The notes under the pieces were generated by a model. That model searched no databases, was not told the DNA's origin, and saw nothing but the letters and a program-made list of their open reading frames with translations. From positions 124,001 through 188,000 of the forward strand of contig NZ_RXYB01000003.1 of assembly GCF_008086615.1 (NCBI RefSeq): a DNA stretch of 64,000 nt. Direction: 5' to 3'. The DNA comes from Acetobacterium tundrae. GTDB lineage: Bacteria > Bacillota > Clostridia > Eubacteriales > Eubacteriaceae. Made by a program: the position numbers and the translations under genes. Below, piece after piece: positions 54,036-63,933 of the stretch; position 1 is the first letter of the stretch, and each line of letters starts with the position of its first letter.

Positions 54036-55880
54036 TTATTCGATTTGAGCATCTACTTCAATTTTCACAATTTTTTCATCATCTTTTTTTTCTTCAAACA
54101 ATGCTCTGAACTCATCGCCTGTTACTGTTTTGTCTCGTAAAAGCCGAGTTGCAATTTCCTCTAGTTTATCACGTTGTGTTTCTAGGATTGAACAAGCACG
54201 TTCATAGGCATTTTCGACAATGGTTCGAATTTCTTTGTCAATGACTGACGCAACCTCTTCACTGTAGTTGCGAGATCGTCCCAAATCGCGTCCTAAGAAG
54301 ACTTCGCCACTATCCGGATGACCAAATGTCATGGGTCCAAGATGTTCGCTCATTCCCCATTCCGTGACCATGCTTCGGGCTATGCCGGTAGCGCGTTCGA
54401 TATCATTGCTTGCCCCGGTACAAATATCATCCAGCGCAATCTTTTCAGCCGCTCGCCCGCCAAGCAGACCGCAGATCATTTCCAATAGTTTGTTCTTGCT
54501 CATATGCTGACTATCATTATCCGGCAGTGACAGGGTATAGCCTGCCGCCATACCACGAGGAATAATTGAAATTTCATGAACCGAATCACAATGTGGTAAA
54601 AGATGCATCACAATGGCATGCCCTGCTTCATGATATGCGGTAATATGTAAATCATCCTCATTCACCACCTTACTTTTCTTTTCCGGACCGGCAATAACGC
54701 GTTTGATTGCTTCTTCCAACTCCGTCATAGAAATGAGTTGACCATTGTGTCTTGCTGTCAAGATCGCTGCTTCATTCATCAGATTTTCCAAATCTGCTCC
54801 GGTAAATCCCGGCGTCCCTTTGGCAACGACGCCTAAATCAACTTCAGGTGCCAATGGTTTATTCTTTTTATGGACATTAAGAATTTCTTCTCGTCCTTTA
54901 ACATCTGGTACTCCAACTGTGATCTGTCGGTCAAAACGACCTGGTCGCAGCAAAGCTGGGTCTAAAATATCCTGTCGATTGGTGGCGGCAATAATAATAA
55001 TTCCTTCATTGACCCCAAATCCATCCATTTCAACAAGCAATTGGTTAAGTGTTTGTTCTCTTTCATCATGTCCGCCGCCAAGACCTGCACCACGATGACG
55101 ACCCACTGCATCAATTTCATCAATGAATATGATACAGGGTGCGTTCTTTTTGGCATTTTCAAAAAGATCTCTTACTCGGGAAGCCCCGACACCAACAAAC
55201 ATTTCGACAAAATCAGAACCACTAATTGTGAAAAATGGAACCGCCGCTTCTCCAGCAACTGCTCGCGCCAATAAGGTTTTCCCGGTACCTGGAGGGCCCA
55301 CTAAAAGGATTCCCTTTGGTATCCGCGCTCCCAGTTTTCGATAACGCTCAGGGGCTTTTAAAAAATCGACAACTTCTTCAAGTTCCTCTTTTTCCTCATC
55401 AGCACCAGCCACATCTTTAAATGTAACCTTTGTCTCACCTTCAACATGAAGTTTTGCCCGACTCTTTCCAAAGGACATAACTTTACCGCCGCCGCCGCCA
55501 GCCTGTTGGCTAAAGACCAGAAAAAAGACGACCATTAATACAATCAGCACCACTGAAGGTATTAACGAGATCCACCAGGAATCCTGTTGCTTCGTAATCG
55601 TTACTTTTATGTCATTTTGTAAAATATACGAAGATACTTGTTCATCAATAACATATTGCGGCACCACTGCTTCAAATTTTTCGCCACTTCGCAGGACACC
55701 CGTCACATTGGAATTGTTTATTTCAATTTCTGCTACCTGATTATTATTAAGCTCAGTCAGCAGTTCACTGTAAACAACGGTCTTAACCTCATCTTTCATG
55801 GGGTTTAAAAAGGTTACCGCGACAATAATGACTACTAAAATCACTAAATAGAATCCAATCATCTTAAGGTATTTATTCAA
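54036..55880 (-). CDS. ftsH: ATP-dependent zinc metalloprotease FtsH
   Basis: A 614-residue membrane protease. Two transmembrane segments (about 6-24 and 104-124) flank an extracytoplasmic domain. The AAA domain has [30 protein letters not shown] and [10 protein letters not shown]. The zinc site HEAGH lies in [13 protein letters not shown] (about residue 417), with the third ligand Asp later. Degrades misfolded membrane and regulatory proteins. It lies 48 bp after hpt; hpt-ftsH-coaX order is typical of Firmicutes. Confidence 0.98.
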   Translation of the reverse strand: MNKYLKMIGFYLVILVVIIVAVTFLNPMKDEVKTVVYSELLTELNNNQVAEIEINNSNVTGVLRSGEKFEAVVPQYVIDEQVSSYILQNDIKVTITKQQDSWWISLIPSVVLIVLMVVFFLVFSQQAGGGGGKVMSFGKSRAKLHVEGETKVTFKDVAGADEEKEELEEVVDFLKAPERYRKLGARIPKGILLVGPPGTGKTLLARAVAGEAAVPFFTISGSDFVEMFVGVGASRVRDLFENAKKNAPCIIFIDEIDAVGRHRGAGLGGGHDEREQTLNQLLVEMDGFGVNEGIIIIAATNRQDILDPALLRPGRFDRQITVGVPDVKGREEILNVHKKNKPLAPEVDLGVVAKGTPGFTGADLENLMNEAAILTARHNGQLISMTELEEAIKRVIAGPEKKSKVVNEDDLHITAYHEAGHAIVMHLLPHCDSVHEISIIPRGMAAGYTLSLPDNDSQHMSKNKLLEMICGLLGGRAAEKIALDDICTGASNDIERATGIARSMVTEWGMSEHLGPMTFGHPDSGEVFLGRDLGRSRNYSEEVASVIDKEIRTIVENAYERACSILETQRDKLEEIATRLLRDKTVTGDEFRALFEEKKDDEKIVKIEVDAQIE

Positions 55881-55928
55881 AACGCATCACTCCTCTCTAA
55901 ATATAATAGTTGATTTCTTTTTGTAAAA

Positions 55929-56468
55929 TTATTTTTCATATATTTCTTTTTTTAAAATCCCGATATAAGGCAAATTGCGATATTTTTGGGCATAATCCAA
56001 TCCATAACCGACCACAAACTCATTGGGAATTTGAAATCCGATATAATCAGCAACAACCAGCTGCTCCCGACGGTGTGGTTTATCAAGAAGGGAACATACC
56101 TTAACATCTTTTGCCCCTAAACCTTCAAAACGGTTCAGTAGAAATTTCAATGTGTTTCCAGTATCGACAATGTCTTCAACTAATAAAATATGACGTCCCT
56201 GAACCTCCATGGAAAGATCTCCCTTTAGTTCAATTTCACCAGAACTCTGCGCCTCGCAGCCATAACTGGAAGCTTTTAAAAATTCAATCTCAATTGGAAT
56301 GCTTATTCTACGAATTAAATCCGAGAAAAAAACCGAACTTCCTTTTAAGACACAAACAAGAATAGGATACTTTCCTTGATAATCTTTGGTAATTTGTTTA
56401 CCAAGTTCACTGACGCGTTTTTCGATTGCTTTTTCATCCACCAAAATTCCCTGAATATCGGATATCAC
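55929..56468 (-). CDS. hpt: Hypoxanthine phosphoribosyltransferase
   Basis: A 179-residue purine salvage enzyme making IMP/GMP from hypoxanthine/guanine and PRPP. The PRPP loop is LLVEDIVDTGNTLKFLL (about 94-110); VLKGSSVFFSDLIRRI and the C-terminal VGYGLDYAQKYRNLPYIG are family blocks. It lies 9 bp after tilS, the standard tilS-hpt-ftsH array. AGGAG precedes the ATG. Confidence 0.97.
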   Translation of the reverse strand: MISDIQGILVDEKAIEKRVSELGKQITKDYQGKYPILVCVLKGSSVFFSDLIRRISIPIEIEFLKASSYGCEAQSSGEIELKGDLSMEVQGRHILLVEDIVDTGNTLKFLLNRFEGLGAKDVKVCSLLDKPHRREQLVVADYIGFQIPNEFVVGYGLDYAQKYRNLPYIGILKKEIYEK

Positions 56469-56477
56469 ACTTTTCTC

Positions 56478-57887
56478 CTAACATAAGGTCACATTCACCT
56501 TTAATATATTTTTTGTATTGAAATCTGCTAAACAGCGTCCATTGATAGCATAACCAATAATCCACAACACTTCGGAATTCATTGCTAAAAGAGGAATTCC
56601 ATCTCGCAAATTTCGATCAATCTTCTTGTCGATATAATATTTCTTGATCGTTTTTTTTCCTGAAATACCGGTTGGATAAAAAAAATCCCCAGACTTTCGA
56701 CTGCGCAAATATATGTTGTCATTCATTTTATCATAATCAAAATATTTTTCACTATGATTTTCCAATTCTTTTGAAAAAAAAGACATTTTTTTTCTAAACT
56801 CATCTTGAGTCATAATCTTTGACTCCAGGATTATCCCTTCCCTGGAAAATATCCAGGTTTTATCGGGAATAATTAGCTTCGGAGATACGACTGCTTTATT
56901 CATATCTTTTTGTCTATTTGTCACCATCACTCGATCATAACGCCGCATTAGCAGAATGTCATGGGGAAAATGAATTTCCCATGTCGTTTTATCAGTTTTT
57001 AGCAGATGATATAACGCAGTGATGTGATTGTACTCAATTTCCTTTAAACTTCCCTTAAATTCAAAAATTAAACGGCGTAATATTTCTTTTTGAACCACCG
57101 GCTCTTCACAAAGCCACAATTCACGATCAAGATACACCACGTCATCTTTTTGGGAAACCAACTGTTTCTGAACTCGATCAACATATTTTTCAAAAAACGC
57201 CTCATACTCATTCGCGATTTTTGTAAACTCATTAAAATGAATTTCCGCCTTGGGGTTGATCTCCAAGATCATCGGCATAATATCTAAACGTATTTTGTTA
57301 CGGGTATAATCTTTTTGGAAGTTAGTTGCATCGGTACGATAGGCTAAATGATTTTTCTCGCAATACGTAACAATTTCCTTTTTCTCCAAGCATAAAAACG
57401 GACGGATATAAAAATTATTTCGGTTCGATTTAATCCCTGAAACGCCTTTTACACCGGTTCCGCGAATGAGCCGCATGAGCATGGTTTCCGCCTGGTCGTT
57501 AATATGATGCCCCAAGGCAATACGATTGTACCCGTTCTCCTGCGCCACAGTTCGAAAAAAATCATACCGTTCGTTTCTTCCGGCTTCTTCAATCGAAATT
57601 TTTTCATTCAAAGCTATTTCCGGAATATTTCGTTGTCTCGAATAAAATGGGATCTCTTTCTCTTGGCAAAAATTTTTGACAAACTCTTCATCCGCATCGG
57701 CTGCTTCGCCACGAAGACCATGGTGAAGATGTGCCACGCCAATGGAAACATTAAATACCGCTTTGAATTTATCCAAAAAATATAATAAAGCCAGCGAATC
57801 AGCTCCACCGGATACGCCGATGAGAATATGATCGCCAGCCTCTAAAATTCCCTCTTCTTCAATATAATTATTTACTTTTTTCTCCAT
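56478..57887 (-). CDS. tilS: tRNA(Ile)-lysidine synthetase
   Basis: A 469-residue enzyme changing C34 of the AUA-reading tRNA-Ile to lysidine. The PP-loop GVSGGADSLALLYFL (about 24-38) opens the N-terminal ATP pyrophosphatase; LGHHINDQAETMLMRLIRGT is typical. The C-terminal domain (about 390-469, GDFFYPTGISGKKTIKKY) binds tRNA. First gene of the run tilS-hpt-ftsH-thioesterase-coaX-dusB; the ATG at 57887 is about 40 bp from the tRNA-Val gene. Confidence 0.96.
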   Translation of the reverse strand: MEKKVNNYIEEEGILEAGDHILIGVSGGADSLALLYFLDKFKAVFNVSIGVAHLHHGLRGEAADADEEFVKNFCQEKEIPFYSRQRNIPEIALNEKISIEEAGRNERYDFFRTVAQENGYNRIALGHHINDQAETMLMRLIRGTGVKGVSGIKSNRNNFYIRPFLCLEKKEIVTYCEKNHLAYRTDATNFQKDYTRNKIRLDIMPMILEINPKAEIHFNEFTKIANEYEAFFEKYVDRVQKQLVSQKDDVVYLDRELWLCEEPVVQKEILRRLIFEFKGSLKEIEYNHITALYHLLKTDKTTWEIHFPHDILLMRRYDRVMVTNRQKDMNKAVVSPKLIIPDKTWIFSREGIILESKIMTQDEFRKKMSFFSKELENHSEKYFDYDKMNDNIYLRSRKSGDFFYPTGISGKKTIKKYYIDKKIDRNLRDGIPLLAMNSEVLWIIGYAINGRCLADFNTKNILKVNVTLC

Positions 57888-57926
57888 GGACTCACCACTT
57901 CAGTAAAATTCTCTTGAAATAAAAAA

Positions 57927-58002
57927 TGGTGGTCGCTACAGGGCTCGAACCTGTGACCCCCTGCTTGTAAGGCAGGTGCTCTCCCAGCTGAGCTAAGCGA
58001 CC
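57927..58002 (-). tRNA. tRNA-Val (anticodon TAC)
   Basis: 76 nt including encoded CCA. Acceptor GGTCGCT/AGCGACC, anticodon loop CTTACAA, T arm GGTTCGAGCCC. Last of five tandem tRNA genes. Confidence 0.97.
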
Positions 58003-58065
58003 ACGCTAAAATGTTATACTGGATTATTTCTTTATGATTCTAATACAAATCCACTGCAATTTTAG

Positions 58066-58140
58066 TGGTGACCCCTAGGGGACTCGGACCCCTGTTACCG
58101 CCGTGAAAGGGCGGTGTCTTAACCACTTGACCAAGGGGCC
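58066..58140 (-). tRNA. tRNA-Glu (anticodon TTC)
   Basis: 75 nt with encoded CCA. Acceptor GGCCCCT/AGGGGTC (one G-T pair), anticodon loop CTTTCAC, T arm GGTCCGAGTCC. Confidence 0.97.
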
Positions 58141-58167
58141 ATTTATTTATATTTTAAAATTTTTCTA

Positions 58168-58244
58168 TGGTAGCGGCGAACGGAGTCGAACCGCTGACAC
58201 CGCGGGTATGAACCGCGTGCTCTAGCCAACTGAGCTACGCCGCC
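58168..58244 (-). tRNA. tRNA-Met, elongator (anticodon CAT)
   Basis: 77 nt with encoded CCA. Acceptor GGCGGCG/CGCCGCT, anticodon loop TTCATAC. The paired 1:72 base pair and sequence fit elongator Met rather than initiator; a lysidine-modified Ile tRNA is less likely. Confidence 0.9.
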
Positions 58245-58265
58245 ATGAAAAGTAATTTTTTTAAT

Positions 58266-58342
<77 letters not shown>

Positions 58343-58367
58343 ATGATTAAATTAAACGAAAATTAAG

Positions 58368-58455
58368 TGGTGCCGAGGACCGGAATCGAACCGGTACGAT
58401 CGAAGGGATCGCAGGATTTTAAGTCCTGTGCGTCTGCCAGTTCCGCCACCCCGGC
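58368..58455 (-). tRNA. tRNA-Leu (anticodon TAA)
   Basis: 88 nt with a long variable arm (GATCCCTTCGATCGT) and encoded CCA. Acceptor GCCGGGG/CCTCGGC, anticodon loop CTTAAAA. First of the tRNA array; no rRNA genes are adjacent. Confidence 0.97.
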
Positions 58456-58554
58456 ATATTTTTCTTTTTTTTCGTTTGTTCCCTCGTTCAAGGGACAAGT
58501 GTTATTATACTCCCACAGAAATACAAAGTCAAGCTTTTTTAAAATGTTTTTTAC

Positions 58555-59520
58555 TTATTTCATTTTCATAACAAAATGGCGGTATGCGGCGCCTTCAAGA
58601 TTGTCATAATCACAGACTGTGAAACTGTTTTCTCCGGTGATTTTAAAAATATTTAACAATAATAATGCGCCGGCAAGAATAATGTCAGCTCTTTTCGCCT
58701 CTAGCCCTACAATATTTTGTCGTTCTTGGATGGTTTTACCGGACAAATTGTCAATCATGACTTCCAGCTCGTCTTTGGTAATCGTGCTCTTATGAACCTT
58801 CTCACTGTCATAGATCTTTAGTTCCTGCTTAATGGTTGAAAGACTTGTGGCGGTACCGCCAATGCCGATCAGTTTATATGGTTTTGTCGGCAGAAAATCT
58901 TTAGTTCTTTTTACAAATTCCGAATAAATCCGTTCATTCATTTGTTCCAATTCCTGAACAGTCGGTGGATCGGAAAATAAATATTCTTCGGTACATCGGA
59001 CACAGCCTAAATTTAGACTCATCATTTCTTTTATTTCATTATTTTCTCCATAAATAAATTCTGTGCTTCCTCCGCCAATATCAAAAATTAGTATTTTTTC
59101 ATCAAAACATTGGGATACACCGACAAATCCAAGTTCAGCTTCAGCTTCTCCTGAGATAACCTCAATATTTAGTCCCAGCTTTTCTCTTATATAAGCCGTG
59201 TAATTTTCGGTGTTTTCAGCATCCCGCATGGCGCTGGTACCGAATAGATAAAAATCTTTAACCCGATAATCTTTGGCGATATTTTGAAATTCTTCCAGCG
59301 CTTCGAAATTTCGCTTTTCCGCATCTGGATGTAATCGGCCGGTCTGGTTCACGGCTTGTCCCATTCTTGTATATCGGACTGACTTATTTACGCGAATCAA
59401 TTTGCCTTCGCAATTTCTGAAAATAAGCATTCTCGTAGAATTAGTTCCAATATCAATAACTGCCAAATGTTGTTTTTCATTTATCTGTTTTTTTTTCGTA
59501 TTTTTAATATCACTATTCAA
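58555..59520 (-). CDS. Ppx/GppA-family exopolyphosphatase
   Basis: A 321-residue ASKHA phosphatase (AVIDIGTNSTRMLIFRN at about 20, LIFDIGGGSTEFIYG, GIGGTATSLSTIKQEL). It lacks the C-terminal HD domain of long Ppx/GppA proteins, as is usual for short Firmicutes forms. Likely degrades polyphosphate or pppGpp. The start is TTG at 59520 with a poor ribosome site (GGG at -9); no better start exists before the conserved core. It follows the DivIC-like gene by 29 bp. Confidence 0.9.
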   Translation of the reverse strand: MNSDIKNTKKKQINEKQHLAVIDIGTNSTRMLIFRNCEGKLIRVNKSVRYTRMGQAVNQTGRLHPDAEKRNFEALEEFQNIAKDYRVKDFYLFGTSAMRDAENTENYTAYIREKLGLNIEVISGEAEAELGFVGVSQCFDEKILIFDIGGGSTEFIYGENNEIKEMMSLNLGCVRCTEEYLFSDPPTVQELEQMNERIYSEFVKRTKDFLPTKPYKLIGIGGTATSLSTIKQELKIYDSEKVHKSTITKDELEVMIDNLSGKTIQERQNIVGLEAKRADIILAGALLLLNIFKITGENSFTVCDYDNLEGAAYRHFVMKMK

Positions 59521-59549
59521 CCGTTAGCCCATCACTTTCTGAAGCTTCT

Positions 59550-59843
59550 TTACTGTGTATCCACAATTATGATCGTTTCATCTGGATAGTATAAACCCAG
59601 ATATTTGCGCGCAAAATACTCTACATAAAATTTGCTGCCCATTTGTTTAACCTGTACATCTAATTGATTGCTTCGAACTTTTTCATCTTCAATTTGTTGT
59701 GCAATTTGGGTTTTTTGTTGTTCTAGATCATATAGCGTCGCCGCATTGCTGGCAAAAAGATATATTGTAAAACCCACTATACATACGATGATCAGTATCC
59801 TTAGAAGACGTTTTTGAATAACTCTTTTTGTTTTTTCGTTCAT
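59550..59843 (-). CDS. divIC: Septum formation initiator, DivIC/FtsB type
   Basis: A 97-residue bitopic membrane protein: short basic cytoplasmic N-terminus, one membrane helix (about 14-33), a coiled coil (about 36-68, LYDLEQQKTQIAQQIEDEKV) and the conserved end FARKYLGLYYPDE. It acts with FtsL and DivIB in the divisome. It lies 29 bp after rqcP; in Bacillus yabP and yabQ lie between the two, and here they are absent. Confidence 0.9.
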   Translation of the reverse strand: MNEKTKRVIQKRLLRILIIVCIVGFTIYLFASNAATLYDLEQQKTQIAQQIEDEKVRSNQLDVQVKQMGSKFYVEYFARKYLGLYYPDETIIIVDTQ

Positions 59844-59872
59844 ATTCCGTTCTCCATTTTAATTGCCGCCAT

Positions 59873-60112
59873 TTATAATTCCCGATACATATCGGCAGCG
59901 TGTTCCTTAGGAGCATGTTCTAATATCTCCAAAACTTCCACCTTCTGCTCACCATCTCCATAACGGATGGTAATAATATCTCCTGGCGACACCTGATCTC
60001 CCGGTTTCGCAACTTTGCCGTTAATGGAAACGCGTCCGCCGTCACAGGCATCTTTACCAACAGTCCTTCGTTTAATTATTCTTGCATTCTTTAAAAATTT
60101 ATCAAGTCTCAT
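59873..60112 (-). CDS. rqcP: S4-domain RNA-binding protein RqcP
   Basis: 79 residues: an S4 domain (MRLDKFLKNARIIKRRTVG, ACDGGRVSINGKVAKPGDQV) and a short tail. RqcP (YabO) binds stalled 50S subunits and works with RqcH in alanine tailing during ribosome quality control. The ATG at 60112 after GAGGAA is chosen; the frame runs ten codons upstream. Position between hup/mazG and divIC is the conserved one. Confidence 0.93.
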   Translation of the reverse strand: MRLDKFLKNARIIKRRTVGKDACDGGRVSINGKVAKPGDQVSPGDIITIRYGDGEQKVEVLEILEHAPKEHAADMYREL

Positions 60113-60209
60113 ATGTTCCTCTATTATTTCCTCCGAAATCAAAAAGCTTCGTTTGCTTTCGCGAAAAAAACAAAAAGCCAGAGCAAGGCCCTGGCTTCTG
60201 TATCGTTAC

Positions 60210-60497
60210 TTACTTATTGTTCTTATTGTTAACTTCATCTTTAAAGCCTTTACCTGCTTTAAAGCCAGGGGCTTTAGAGGCGGCTATTTCGATGGGTTCT
60301 TTTGTTCGTGGATTAAGACCTGTGCGAGCCGCACGTTCTCTTACCTCAAAAGTTCCAAATCCAACCAATGATACCTTGTCTCCATTTTTCAAGGTTTCAA
60401 CAACAGTGTCTAGAAAAGCACCCAGGGCCTTCTCTGAATCTTTTTTTGATAAACCTGACTTCTCTGCCATTTGGGCAATTAATTCTGATTTGTTCAT
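60210..60497 (-). CDS. hup: DNA-binding protein HU
   Basis: 95 residues, full HU length. MNKSELIAQMAEKSGLSKKD opens the helical dimer part; VSLVGFGTFEVRERAARTG and NPRTKEPIEIAASKAPGFK form the DNA-binding arms. It bends and compacts DNA. The ATG at 60497 follows GGAGG. It lies between mazG and rqcP, as in many Firmicutes. Confidence 0.97.
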   Translation of the reverse strand: MNKSELIAQMAEKSGLSKKDSEKALGAFLDTVVETLKNGDKVSLVGFGTFEVRERAARTGLNPRTKEPIEIAASKAPGFKAGKGFKDEVNNKNNK

Positions 60498-60600
60498 TTT
60501 TTCCTCCATCTGATAGTTTCCAGTATTCTATGTGATATATTATAAGCTCGTTCATACGTAAAACACAAGTATTTTTTGCTTTTTTCGACTTTTTCCACTC

Positions 60601-62079
60601 TCAAAGCCCTTTTACCCGGTTCCAAATAGCATCCAACTGATCAAAATTACAGTTTTTTAAGGTTTTTTTCTCTTGACTTGCGATTATTTCCATCTTTTCA
60701 AAACGATGAATAAATTTTTGCGTCGCATTTCTTAAGACAATCTCCGGCTGAATTCTAAGCAGTCGGGCGACATTTACGATCGAAAAAAGCAAATCGCCCA
60801 GTTCTTCTTCAATATTCTCTTGCCGATTTTCCTCTAGCGCTTCTCGCAATTCTTCCATTTCTTCATCAACTTTTTCCAATGCCAGGGATGCCGTTTCCCA
60901 ATCGAATCCGATTTTCGCCGCTTTTTTCTGAACCTTATATGCCTCCATTAGCGCCGGAAATGTTTTCGGTATGCTTTTCATTTCTGAAGAAATTTTATCG
61001 CTATCCGCTTCTCCTGAAAGATCAGTTTCTCCTTTTTCCAAGCGTTTAATGGCATCCCAGTTCGTTTCAACTTCGTCAGGATCAAATTCCATTTTATCCA
61101 TAAAAACATGGGGATGTCTTCTGATCATTTTTTGATTAATTCCGCTAATCACCTGATTCATCGAAAAGCGATTTTTTTCACTGGCAATTTCGGCATGAAA
61201 GACGATTTGAAATAGCACATCCCCTAATTCTTCAGCTAAATTATCCCAGTCTTCATTGTCGATGGCTTCTAAAACTTCGTAACTTTCCTCAAGCAGGTAA
61301 CTTTTTAAACTTTCATGTGTTTGAGCCCGATCCCAGGAACAGCCTTCCTCACTTCGCAGGGTTTTCATCATATCAAGAGTCCCGTTAAACCCCAAATAAG
61401 CATCTTTTTCCGCTGGTATATAGAGGCTGGTAAGATGATTGATGGCATCCATTCGATCCAGCTCATAAAGACAGATTTCCCGAGCTATTTCCTTGCCCGG
61501 AATTCCCGAATTAATTAGCAGAATCACCTTTTTTTCGGGATCATACTGTTCCATTAATCCAAGCTTCAACTCGGATGCGATATGGTTATCATACACCTGC
61601 GTCACCAAAATACCCTTCTGTGGGTCCGGAGGACTCTTGATACAATCAACGGCATCTAAAATTTCGATCCCCTGGATCGGATCCTCTTCCAGAGCATTCA
61701 TGGTTACATCTACAAAACTAACTCCGGGATAAATGCGATAATCAATTCCCTGAATTTTTGCTGTTTCAATCAGTTTTACCACTGTTTTTTCGCCAAACAG
61801 AGGATTTCCCGGGACCGCATAAACAATCTTTTCACCGGTTCTCACCACTGACAAAAGTTCATTAACAATCTTATTATAAACAGCCTCAAAAGAATCTTCA
61901 GTTTCATAATAATGGTCAAAACTTTCATAAACAATTCCTTCTTCCCGAATAAAATCCATCACCGGATGGATTTCTGTTCTGAAGAAATTTCGATTTTTAT
62001 TTTTTAATAGTTTTAGTGTTTCCAGCGTCATATGACCTGGATTTCCGGGGCCTAAGCCCACAATATCAATTTGTGGCAT
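60601..62079 (-). CDS. mazG: Tetrapyrrole methylase-MazG fusion protein
   Basis: 492 residues (YabN type). N-terminal 1-225 is a tetrapyrrole (SAM) methylase fold (IDIVGLGPGNPGHMTLETL, YAVPGNPLFGEKTVV). C-terminal 230-492 has two MazG repeats (LRSEEGCSWDRAQTHESL, EELGDVLFQIVFHAEIA; EELGDLLFSIVNVARLL) with the EEXXE/EXXD metal sites. It hydrolyses aberrant nucleoside triphosphates; the methylase half has no known substrate. The ATG at 62079 follows AAAGGATG. It lies 20 bp after the flippase gene. Confidence 0.95.
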   Translation of the reverse strand: MPQIDIVGLGPGNPGHMTLETLKLLKNKNRNFFRTEIHPVMDFIREEGIVYESFDHYYETEDSFEAVYNKIVNELLSVVRTGEKIVYAVPGNPLFGEKTVVKLIETAKIQGIDYRIYPGVSFVDVTMNALEEDPIQGIEILDAVDCIKSPPDPQKGILVTQVYDNHIASELKLGLMEQYDPEKKVILLINSGIPGKEIAREICLYELDRMDAINHLTSLYIPAEKDAYLGFNGTLDMMKTLRSEEGCSWDRAQTHESLKSYLLEESYEVLEAIDNEDWDNLAEELGDVLFQIVFHAEIASEKNRFSMNQVISGINQKMIRRHPHVFMDKMEFDPDEVETNWDAIKRLEKGETDLSGEADSDKISSEMKSIPKTFPALMEAYKVQKKAAKIGFDWETASLALEKVDEEMEELREALEENRQENIEEELGDLLFSIVNVARLLRIQPEIVLRNATQKFIHRFEKMEIIASQEKKTLKNCNFDQLDAIWNRVKGL

Positions 62080-62099
62080 CTCAAAACATCCTTTCTTAA

Positions 62100-63737
62100 T
62101 CATCTCCGGTTATGAATATGATTGTTTTTTCTTCCCGGGATAAGCCCATTAATACGATTGTACACAACCAGCAATTTCTGACTTCCAGGAAGGTATCTAA
62201 TTTCCTCTTCTGTAATTCCATTTATTAAAATCATAATAACAGAATAAACCAGCGCCCCAACAATCAGAGCAACTAAGATCCCCATAAATCTGCCCAAAAT
62301 CATTGCTACTCCCGTATAAGCCAAATGTGTTATAAATCCCATGATAACAGCAGCGAACAAAGGCTTAATGAGCATATGGAAGAAATCAATTTTTACTCCA
62401 GTAAAGCGTTTTACTGAAAGAAAGTTTGCCACAGTTAAATAACCAAAGGTTATCATACTGCTGATAACGATGCCCTGGATGTTAAACGCCGGAATAGAAA
62501 GAAATATCCACCCGGTAATAAAACGAATGATGATGGCCACGCCCAGGTTAATAAGGGGGATCCGAAAGCGATCTATGGACTGAAGGACACTCTGAAAGGT
62601 ATTCGACAGCATCATGAAAATAGTTGCATAGGAAAAAGTGCTCAGAATGGCTCCGCCATAAGGAGCCCCCGGGAAAAGCAAGTCAAATATGCCATATGAA
62701 AGCACCGATAAACCAATACAGCAAGGAAATGCCAGTAATAAAATAATGCGAATAGACAGCATTATCTTCTGATTCACTTCTTTATGGTCACGACGAACAA
62801 ATGATTCGGAAATCGTCGGGATCATGGCCACAGCCAACGTTCCACTTAAAATCAACGGGATGTTAATGAGCTGCTCGGCATTAGTGAAATCTCCAAACAT
62901 CATGGTGGCAGTCACTTCATTAAAGCCCGCTACCCCTAAACGTGAAACATAAATAAATGAGTCAATGGTTGAAAACAGTGAAACTAAAGCAGATGTTAAT
63001 GTAACTGGAATAGAAATGATAACCAATCTTTTAAAAAGCCATCGATTGGAACGCTGTCGCCTTCTTGTTCGCGTTTTTAAAAGACGTTTGTTTTTTGTTG
63101 CAAAACTATGATAAAGATAGCTTAAAAAGGCGGTGGCGACAATTCCTCCTGCCGTGGCTCCAAATACGGCTCCTCCGACCCCCAGACCGATACCAAAATT
63201 GCTGACTAAAAGCCAACATAAAATCACGCCTAAGAAGACGCGGATAATCTGTTCGACAATTTGTGAAATAGCTGTTGGCGTCATAATTTGAAAACCTTGA
63301 AAAAAGCCTCTGTAAGCAGAGCAAATGGATATAAAGAAAGGTGATAAGGCAATCGCTACAATTGCCGGGTAACTTTCCGATGTCCAGTGTGCCGTTTTAA
63401 CAATCCACTCGGCGCCAAAAAATAAGAACAATGTCGAAGCACCGCCTAATATTACCAGTGCCATCATTGAAAGTTTAAACACCCGATGAGCTGTTGCATA
63501 CTCCTTCTTGGCTATATTTTCAGAAACCATTTTTGAGATTGCCATCGGAAAACCAACCGTTGATACCATTAATAATAAATTATATATATTGGTAACATTT
63601 CCATAGATTCCATTCCCATAACTTCCAACCAATTGATACAATGGAATTTTAAAAAAAAGGCCCAGCAGCCTAGATAAGATACCTGCTGCCGCTAAAATAG
63701 TAGCGCCTTTTAAATAACTTGATTTTTTCTCAGACAT
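62100..63737 (-). CDS. MurJ/SpoVB-family lipid-linked oligosaccharide flippase
   Basis: A 545-residue protein with about 14 membrane segments (SYLKGATILAAAGILSRLLG opening, then GNGIYGNVTNIYNLLLMVS). It is the counterpart of Bacillus YabM, located before mazG. Family members flip lipid II or exopolysaccharide precursors. SpoVB proper acts in spore cortex synthesis; with no sporulation genes around, a vegetative wall or polysaccharide role fits better. A basic, disordered C-terminus (PGRKNNHIHNRR). AGAGG precedes the ATG. Confidence 0.9.
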   Translation of the reverse strand: MSEKKSSYLKGATILAAAGILSRLLGLFFKIPLYQLVGSYGNGIYGNVTNIYNLLLMVSTVGFPMAISKMVSENIAKKEYATAHRVFKLSMMALVILGGASTLFLFFGAEWIVKTAHWTSESYPAIVAIALSPFFISICSAYRGFFQGFQIMTPTAISQIVEQIIRVFLGVILCWLLVSNFGIGLGVGGAVFGATAGGIVATAFLSYLYHSFATKNKRLLKTRTRRRQRSNRWLFKRLVIISIPVTLTSALVSLFSTIDSFIYVSRLGVAGFNEVTATMMFGDFTNAEQLINIPLILSGTLAVAMIPTISESFVRRDHKEVNQKIMLSIRIILLLAFPCCIGLSVLSYGIFDLLFPGAPYGGAILSTFSYATIFMMLSNTFQSVLQSIDRFRIPLINLGVAIIIRFITGWIFLSIPAFNIQGIVISSMITFGYLTVANFLSVKRFTGVKIDFFHMLIKPLFAAVIMGFITHLAYTGVAMILGRFMGILVALIVGALVYSVIMILINGITEEEIRYLPGSQKLLVVYNRINGLIPGRKNNHIHNRR

Positions 63738-63833
63738 AAATAAACCTCTTTATTTTTTTCTGCACAACCCAATGATTGACCTTTGTCTTTGCAGATTTTT
63801 TTATTATATCCTTTTCGCTGTAGCAGCGCAATG

Positions 63834-63856
63834 AAAAAGCACTGAATATCAGTGCT
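63834..63856 (-). terminator. Terminator-like hairpin upstream of the flippase gene
   Basis: AGCACTGA and TCAGTGCT around a 3-nt loop, followed on the minus strand by TTTTT. It probably ends a gene lying beyond the window's right edge. Confidence 0.75.
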
Positions 63857-63897
63857 GGGATAAGTACTTTTAGACTGTCGACAAAATGCAAAAGCAA

Positions 63898-63933
63898 GTC
63901 CTGGAGACAATCGTAAATCATTGTCTCCAGGAC
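63898..63933. repeat. Perfect 14-bp inverted repeat
   Basis: GTCCTGGAGACAAT pairs fully with ATTGTCTCCAGGAC around an 8-nt loop, 40 bp from the terminator hairpin. No T tract; it may be an operator, an mRNA end, or part of an insertion-sequence edge. Confidence 0.6.

Noticed and set aside
58066-58244. tRNA-Ile2 (lysidine type) for the CAT tRNA next to tilS
   Set aside because: The body sequence fits elongator tRNA-Met, with typical GGCGGCG acceptor and anticodon stem; still worth a tRNA-specific model check.
63710-63921. Two overlapping minus-strand frames upstream of the flippase
   Set aside because: They run through two hairpins and the flippase ribosome site, without start signals or recognisable content.
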